Origin: an uncultured Candidatus Melainabacteria bacterium
Lineage (GTDB): Bacteria; Cyanobacteriota; Vampirovibrionia; Gastranaerophilales; Gastranaerophilaceae
DNA: 11,214 nucleotides
Assembly (NCBI GenBank): GCA_937891325.1
Contig: CALAFU010000109.1
Span: 1-11,214 of the forward strand
Direction: 5' to 3'
Below, piece after piece: positions 7,053-11,214 of the stretch; position 1 is the stretch's first letter; the number at the start of each line of letters is the position of its first letter. A model generated the notes under the pieces. The model worked only from the letters and a program-made list of their open reading frames with translations, had not been told where the DNA came from and searched no databases. Position numbers and translations under genes: made by a program.

Positions 7053-9179
7053 CTAACCTGCTTGTGCTAAATATAATTTTTTATAATAACCATCTTTTTG
7101 TAATAATTCCTCGTGAGTTCCAATTTCTACAATTTGACCGTTATCAAAACATACAATCAAATCGCAGTCTTTAATTGTAGAAAGTCTATGAGCGATAACA
7201 ATTGTAGTTCTGCCTCTTGAAATCATTGCCATATTGTCTTTAATAATCTTTTCAGATTCGTAATCTAGAGCCGAAGTTGCTTCATCAAAGATTAAGATTT
7301 TTGGATTTGAAATTAATGCTCTTGCAATTGCGATACGTTGTTTTTGTCCGCCAGAAAGACTTGAACCTCGTTCGCCAACCTCTGTATCATAACCTTTAGG
7401 CATTTTAGAAATAAATTCGTGTGCACCTGCTATTTTTGCAGCTTGAATAATTCCTTCCATTGGTACGTTAGGTCTAGGCAAGGAAATGTTATCTTTGATA
7501 GTTCCTGAAAATAGATAATTTTCTTGTAAAACTATACCAATATTTGTTCTTAACCATACAGGATTGATGTTTCGTATATCAATTCCATCGATGTAAATTG
7601 TGCCTTGTGTCGCGTAGTATAATCTTTGAATAAGTTTTGCAATTGTCGATTTTCCGCTACCACTTCTACCAACAAAGCCGATTTTTTGTCCAGCTTTAAT
7701 GTCTAAATTAATATCATTTAAAACATAAGGTGCTTCTACGTTGTATCGGAAAGATAAATGTTCAACTTTTATATCTCCGTTAACGTGACTTAAAGTTATA
7801 GCACTTTTTGATTGCAATTCTATTGGGCTATTCAGGATATCACCAATTCTATCAACAGCCAAAAGTGTTTGTTGAAAGTCATTCCATAATCCAACTAAAC
7901 GTAGCATTGGTGCGCTAAATTGTCCTGAAAACATTTGAAACGCAATTAATTGACCTATTGTAAGTTTGTTATCAATAACAAGCATTACACCAACGTACAA
8001 AATCGCGATTGTCATACCTTTTTGTAAGAAACCACAAATTGAACCTGTAAAATTACCAATAATAGCAAGGTTAAAACTAGATTTTAAATACTTGCCTAGT
8101 TTGTCCTCCCATTTTTTGAACATTGAACCTTCAATCGCAAGAGATTTAACCGTTTGAACTCCTGTAATTGATTCTACAAGGTATGAATTAGAATGTGCAC
8201 CCATTTGGAATTTTTCTTCTAATCGTTCTCTCAATTCTGGAGTGATTGTCACGTAAATAACAGCAATTGTTGCTAAAAATCCTAGCGAAATAAAGGTTAA
8301 TTTAGGACTGTAAACAAACATAATTGCCAAGAAAACAAGTGAGAAGAACGCATCAATAAGTACTGAAACAGATTTGTCAGTAATAAATTCTCTAATTCTA
8401 TCTAACTCTCTTACTCTTGCTGCGATATTACCAACTTGTCGAGTTTCAAAGTAGGTGTAATAAAGTTGGAATAAGTGTTTAAAAAGTTTTGCGCCTAATT
8501 TTGCATCAATTTTGTTTGTTGTGTGTATAAAAATGTAATTTCTCGATAAATTTAAAAGCAACTCAAAGATTGCAACAACAACGAAGGCAAAGGCTAAAAC
8601 ATCAAGTGTTGAAATAGTTCTATTTACAAGAACTTTATCCAAAATTACCTGTGTAAATAAAGGTGTTACAAGTCCAAATAATTGAATTACAAATGAACCT
8701 AATAGCACTTGAGCAATAATCTTTTTATACTTGTAAATTTCATTAAAGAACCATTTAAAACCGAATTTTACATCAGTAACGTTTGCTTTGTGGCTCAAAA
8801 CTAATATGAAATCTTTTATTTCTTCTTGAAATTCGTCAATATCTCGAACTTCAGGTTGGCTAGAAAGTGGTTTTAGCGTCAAAACTTTGTTTTCTTCGTA
8901 CTTTATGCCTAAAATTACGCGATAATCCTCGTTTTTTAATTGAACGATTGCTGGAAGTGGATAATTTTTAGGAAAATCTTTTATTTTTAAATTTTTCTTT
9001 AATTTAACCTTAAACCCTTTATTTTTTGCAATTCTGATTAATTCTTCTGGTGTAATATCAACGCTTGAGATTGCGTATTCACGAACGATTGAACGCATAT
9101 CAATATCGACATTATTCATTCGCGCAATAATTTCTAGTGATACTAAACCTGTATTTACCTTTTCTTGTCTTGCTTCCAT
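7053..9179 (-). CDS. HlyB-type type I secretion ABC transporter, permease and ATPase fused
   Basis: This 708-residue inner-membrane exporter uses ATP to drive an unfolded substrate through the secretion channel. Residues 1-130 form a C39-like domain. The position of the catalytic Cys in true C39 peptidases is not Cys (NTGLVSLEIIA), and the usual His is replaced near Y86-R87, so it is probably a non-cleaving substrate-docking domain like that of HlyB. The membrane domain spans about 153-430 with five or six hydrophobic helices. The ATPase domain is complete: Walker A GRSGSGKST (504-512), Q-loop Q552, signature LSGGQ (608-612), Walker B ILIFDE with E633, D-loop SALD and H-loop H664. It starts three bases after the tolC-like stop, with AAGGA seven bases upstream inside that gene. 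This is the length of HlyB (707). It resembles RTX exporters more than bacteriocin exporters, which need an active C39 site. Confidence 0.96.
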   Translation of the reverse strand: MEARQEKVNTGLVSLEIIARMNNVDIDMRSIVREYAISSVDITPEELIRIAKNKGFKVKLKKNLKIKDFPKNYPLPAIVQLKNEDYRVILGIKYEENKVLTLKPLSSQPEVRDIDEFQEEIKDFILVLSHKANVTDVKFGFKWFFNEIYKYKKIIAQVLLGSFVIQLFGLVTPLFTQVILDKVLVNRTISTLDVLAFAFVVVAIFELLLNLSRNYIFIHTTNKIDAKLGAKLFKHLFQLYYTYFETRQVGNIAARVRELDRIREFITDKSVSVLIDAFFSLVFLAIMFVYSPKLTFISLGFLATIAVIYVTITPELRERLEEKFQMGAHSNSYLVESITGVQTVKSLAIEGSMFKKWEDKLGKYLKSSFNLAIIGNFTGSICGFLQKGMTIAILYVGVMLVIDNKLTIGQLIAFQMFSGQFSAPMLRLVGLWNDFQQTLLAVDRIGDILNSPIELQSKSAITLSHVNGDIKVEHLSFRYNVEAPYVLNDINLDIKAGQKIGFVGRSGSGKSTIAKLIQRLYYATQGTIYIDGIDIRNINPVWLRTNIGIVLQENYLFSGTIKDNISLPRPNVPMEGIIQAAKIAGAHEFISKMPKGYDTEVGERGSSLSGGQKQRIAIARALISNPKILIFDEATSALDYESEKIIKDNMAMISRGRTTIVIAHRLSTIKDCDLIVCFDNGQIVEIGTHEELLQKDGYYKKLYLAQAG

Positions 9180-9182
9180 TGT

Positions 9183-10553
9183 TTAATCCTTGTAGTCTGT
9201 AAGAATTTGTATACCTCTTTTTATTGAGGTTGCTGTAATTTTATTTTTTTCTAATTCTATTTCTTGTTGTAAAAGCTCAATTTTTGTATCGTTCAAATCC
9301 ATTGGTGATATTAATTTTTTAGCAACAAGTCTTTGGTTAGATTTTTCTTTGCTCTTTATAGAGTTTAAAGAGTTTGTATTTATTGATATTTGTTCATCAA
9401 GATAAATTAGGTTTGAACGCATTGTTGCAAGTCTAGTTGCAAAAGTTGCAATTTCTTTATCTCTTTGAACATTCAATTGTTGTAATTCCAAGTTTGTTCT
9501 TTGAATATTTGCCCTGTTCTTCATACCGTCAAAAAGCATCATGTTAGCTGATGCGCCAACAGTAAAGTTTGACGGACCAATATCCTTGTAGTTGTCCCCA
9601 TAACTTTTAGGGTCAGAACCGTAAAAATAGTATCTTGAGTAAGCGTTGATTTTTGGATAATTCATTCTTTTGGCAACGTAAAGTTGATATTCTTTTTGCT
9701 TAATTAATTTTTCATTTTTCTTCCAAATGGCGATTTTTGTGTAATCGTGGAAAGAATTTACATCAAAATCAGATTTTTTAATGTTGGCAAACTTTAATTT
9801 CTTTGCGTTGTAGGTTTCACCGGTGTAAAATTCTAGCCAATTAAGAGTTTCTGCCATAATGGAATTTAACTCAGAAATTTGAGATTTTATCTTATTTACC
9901 TTTATTTCTTCGTCATCAAGTTCTATTTTTGAGATTTCTTTTGCTTCAAATAAGCGTTTTCTTAGGGCTAGATTATTTTCTTCAAGCGCTAACATTTTTG
10001 TATATAAATCTAGTTGTTTTTGATAAAGAAGTAGTTTGGAATAAGTATCTAGAACATTCAAACAAAGTTCTTGTAATTTTTCTTGATGTTCATATTCTTT
10101 TGCACTAACTTCTTCTTTAGAGGCTTTTAATGTTCCGCCTCTAACACCAAAATCAAAGATGTTGTAGGTTAAAGTTACCCCCATAACTGATTGAAAGCGA
10201 GTATATGGGTTAATGAAATTGTCACCAACAGATGCAACAGATGATGTCGCAAGGTCTTTAAAGTTTTTTGTATATTCTTGTCCAATAGATACGCCTAATT
10301 TAGGAAAGTATTCAGAACGAGCAGAACGAATTTCTTGCTTGGCGATTAAGGTGTTAAAATCTGCAATTTTAAGGTCGTAAGAATGTTCTTGAGCTTTTGT
10401 CAAAATATCCTCAAACTCAAGATTTTCAATTGCTTTCTTTTCGGTTTTATCATCTAAACTTTTTGTGTTGGTGTCTTCTACTATCGCATACACCGGTTGC
10501 GAAAAAGCAATAGCAAACAACCCCCAAACAAAAAGTGCTATTATTCTTTTCAT
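9183..10553 (-). CDS. TolC-like outer-membrane efflux channel protein of the type I system
   Basis: This 456-residue protein should form the trimeric channel-tunnel across outer membrane and periplasm. A Sec signal peptide is clear: KR at the start, a hydrophobic core (4-18) and likely cleavage after VYA (residue 23). Two outer-membrane efflux (OEP) repeats follow. The first starts near 46 (FEDILTKAQEHSYDLKIAD), with strands around 84-135 containing NIFDFG. The second starts near 272, with matching strands at 300-345 containing MLFDGM; long helices follow each. This pseudo-repeat is the hallmark of TolC. It is the first gene of the operon, so channel, exporter and adaptor are made from one transcript, unlike E. 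coli, where tolC is elsewhere. No Shine-Dalgarno site lies before the ATG. It starts 215 bases from the divergent RTX-like gene. Confidence 0.92.
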   Translation of the reverse strand: MKRIIALFVWGLFAIAFSQPVYAIVEDTNTKSLDDKTEKKAIENLEFEDILTKAQEHSYDLKIADFNTLIAKQEIRSARSEYFPKLGVSIGQEYTKNFKDLATSSVASVGDNFINPYTRFQSVMGVTLTYNIFDFGVRGGTLKASKEEVSAKEYEHQEKLQELCLNVLDTYSKLLLYQKQLDLYTKMLALEENNLALRKRLFEAKEISKIELDDEEIKVNKIKSQISELNSIMAETLNWLEFYTGETYNAKKLKFANIKKSDFDVNSFHDYTKIAIWKKNEKLIKQKEYQLYVAKRMNYPKINAYSRYYFYGSDPKSYGDNYKDIGPSNFTVGASANMMLFDGMKNRANIQRTNLELQQLNVQRDKEIATFATRLATMRSNLIYLDEQISINTNSLNSIKSKEKSNQRLVAKKLISPMDLNDTKIELLQQEIELEKNKITATSIKRGIQILTDYKD

Positions 10554-10571
10554 CTTATTTTATATATACTT

Positions 10572-10593
10572 CGCTAGTATAATCATACTAACG
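10572..10593. repeat. Palindrome in the divergent secretion promoter region, possible operator
   Basis: Positions 10572-10580 (CGCTAGTAT) and 10585-10593 (ATACTAACG) form a 9-bp inverted repeat with one mismatch around AATC. It starts 19 bases upstream of the tolC-like ATG. It could bind a regulator of the secretion operon or fold in its 5' leader. A TATACT inside it (10581-10576, minus) resembles a -10 but has no -35 at normal spacing. Confidence 0.5.
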
Positions 10594-10636
10594 GTAACAA
10601 GTGGCAAAATCAAACAAAATAAGGCTTGTATTAAGA

Positions 10637-10645
10637 ATTATAACA
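10637..10645 (-). promoter_or_regulatory. Putative extended -10 promoter of the secretion operon
   Basis: The minus strand reads TGTTATAAT from 10645 to 10637, a perfect extended -10 (TG-N-TATAAT), which can work without a good -35. A weak TTATCT lies 18 bases upstream of TATAAT (10666-10661). Transcription would start near 10630, giving a leader of about 77 bases that includes the palindrome at 10572-10593. Confidence 0.45.
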
Positions 10646-10687
10646 ACATAATGTATATTAAGATAAGTAAAATAAACGCTTTCAAAA

Positions 10688-10716
10688 TTGTTTAAGATTT
10701 TTATGCATTTTATAAT
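10688..10716 (+). promoter_or_regulatory. Sigma70-type promoter of the RTX-like gene
   Basis: TTGTTT (10688-10693) and a perfect TATAAT (10711-10716) are exactly 17 bases apart, so this is the best promoter match in the window. Transcription would start near 10723, leaving a leader of about 46 bases before the ATG at 10769. The strong ribosome binding site AGGAG (10756-10760), eight bases before the ATG, supports high expression. Confidence 0.65.
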
Positions 10717-10768
10717 ATTAGATATCAATTAGCAGAGAAAAGAGCGATTTTAATCAGGAGAAGAAATT

Positions 10769-11214
10769 ATGACTAAAGAAAATCCAGAAATAATTAAAAA
10801 TGGGGATGGTAGACAAGTTATAGCATTTTTGGATGAAGAAACAAGTCAACCTATTGATGAAGATATTTATATTGAATTTTCAGATTTAACTAGGAATGAA
10901 GTTCTAAGACAATTATCAAATAAAACAACTCCAACATTGTCATCATTAATTCAATTTGAATCTGTAGACGATAATCCAGAGAATCCGGATGAAATCTACG
11001 GTGTAAAAGTTAGATATGGCTCAAAATCTGGTGATATTTTATACTTAAAAGATTTTGATTATGAAAAGAATACAAATTTGTATATAAAAACAAAATCGGA
11101 CAAAGATTTTATCAATATTTCAGATTTATTCAAAAGCGTATTGTTTAATCTTTCAAAAGAGGATATGGGTGAAGGTACTTACGAAGGTACATTATTTAAT
11201 GACATTATCAATGC
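10769..11214 (+). CDS. Probable RTX-type secreted protein, N-terminal part, cut by the window end
   Basis: The open frame starts at ATG 10769 with AGGAG eight bases upstream and runs 148 codons to the edge without a stop. The visible part has no signal peptide and no cysteine and is rich in Asp, Glu and Asn, all usual for type I cargo. Residues 1-135 match no family I recognise; they look like a small beta-rich domain or two, with segments such as VIAFLDEET and IYGVKVRYGS. From about residue 136 the wording changes to GEGTYEGTLFNDIINA, which fits the start of hemolysin-type calcium-binding repeats (G-T-x-x-N-D-x-I-x-A with G140, T141, N144, D145). The gene is divergent from a full type I secretion operon, which supports the cargo idea. 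The RTX call rests on one repeat, so it is moderate. The rest, including the C-terminal secretion signal, lies outside. Confidence 0.7.
   Translation, partial: MTKENPEIIKNGDGRQVIAFLDEETSQPIDEDIYIEFSDLTRNEVLRQLSNKTTPTLSSLIQFESVDDNPENPDEIYGVKVRYGSKSGDILYLKDFDYEKNTNLYIKTKSDKDFINISDLFKSVLFNLSKEDMGEGTYEGTLFNDIIN

Noticed and set aside
7053..9179. Bacteriocin exporter with leader-peptide protease
   Set aside because: The C39-like domain lacks the catalytic Cys and His, and no small double-glycine precursor gene was found nearby.
6000..10553. Multidrug efflux system
   Set aside because: The ABC protein has an N-terminal C39-like domain and the adaptor has the HlyD-type tail, both marks of protein secretion; the divergent RTX-like gene agrees.
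10465..10695. A small plus-strand gene in the promoter region of the secretion operon
   Set aside because: It overlaps the tolC-like signal peptide in antisense, has no ribosome binding site, and the rest of it lies across the likely divergent promoters.

Overview
The window is very AT-rich and tightly packed, with eight protein genes: seven complete and one cut by the right edge. No tRNA, rRNA, CRISPR array or insertion sequence was seen. A TolC-type outer-membrane channel with a signal peptide implies a double-membrane (Gram-negative type) cell. The low GC, a NifU/NifS iron-sulfur pair without nitrogenase genes, weak use of Shine-Dalgarno sites and mostly uncharacterised accessory proteins would fit a host-associated lineage such as the non-photosynthetic cyanobacterial relatives (Gastranaerophilales/Melainabacteria). 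That placement is inference from style and is not proven by any marker here; low-GC Campylobacterota are an alternative.

Layout. Positions 1-104 hold a bidirectional hairpin terminator and, on the minus strand, what looks like the promoter and ribosome binding site of a gene starting just beyond the left edge. Positions 105-2884 (minus) hold a probable operon, nifU-nifS-hypothetical protein, with nifU and nifS overlapping by one base. A 239-bp divergent intergenic region follows, with a long palindrome next to the plus-strand gene. Positions 3124-5996 (plus) hold an M2/M3-like zinc metallopeptidase and a GT4 glycosyltransferase. The glycosyltransferase ends three bases from the end of the next, opposing operon.

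Positions 6000-10553 (minus) hold a complete type I secretion system in the transcription order tolC-like channel, hlyB-like ABC transporter, hlyD-like adaptor, with 3- and 6-base gaps. A 215-bp intergenic region follows, containing a good sigma70-type promoter on the plus strand, an extended -10 element on the minus strand and a near-perfect palindrome. At 10769 a divergent plus-strand gene begins and runs off the window. It encodes an acidic, cysteine-free protein with no signal peptide, and its last visible residues look like the first RTX-type repeat (GTLFNDIIN). This is probably the cargo of the adjacent secretion system.

How the genes work together. NifS supplies sulfur from cysteine and NifU is the scaffold and carrier for Fe-S clusters, probably as the cell's general Fe-S system. 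The three secretion proteins form a one-step channel from cytoplasm to exterior, and the divergent gene probably supplies its substrate. The peptidase and glycosyltransferase have no clear functional link to either module. The most interesting point is the secretion system paired with a new N-terminal domain on an apparent RTX cargo; no clearly unprecedented system is visible.
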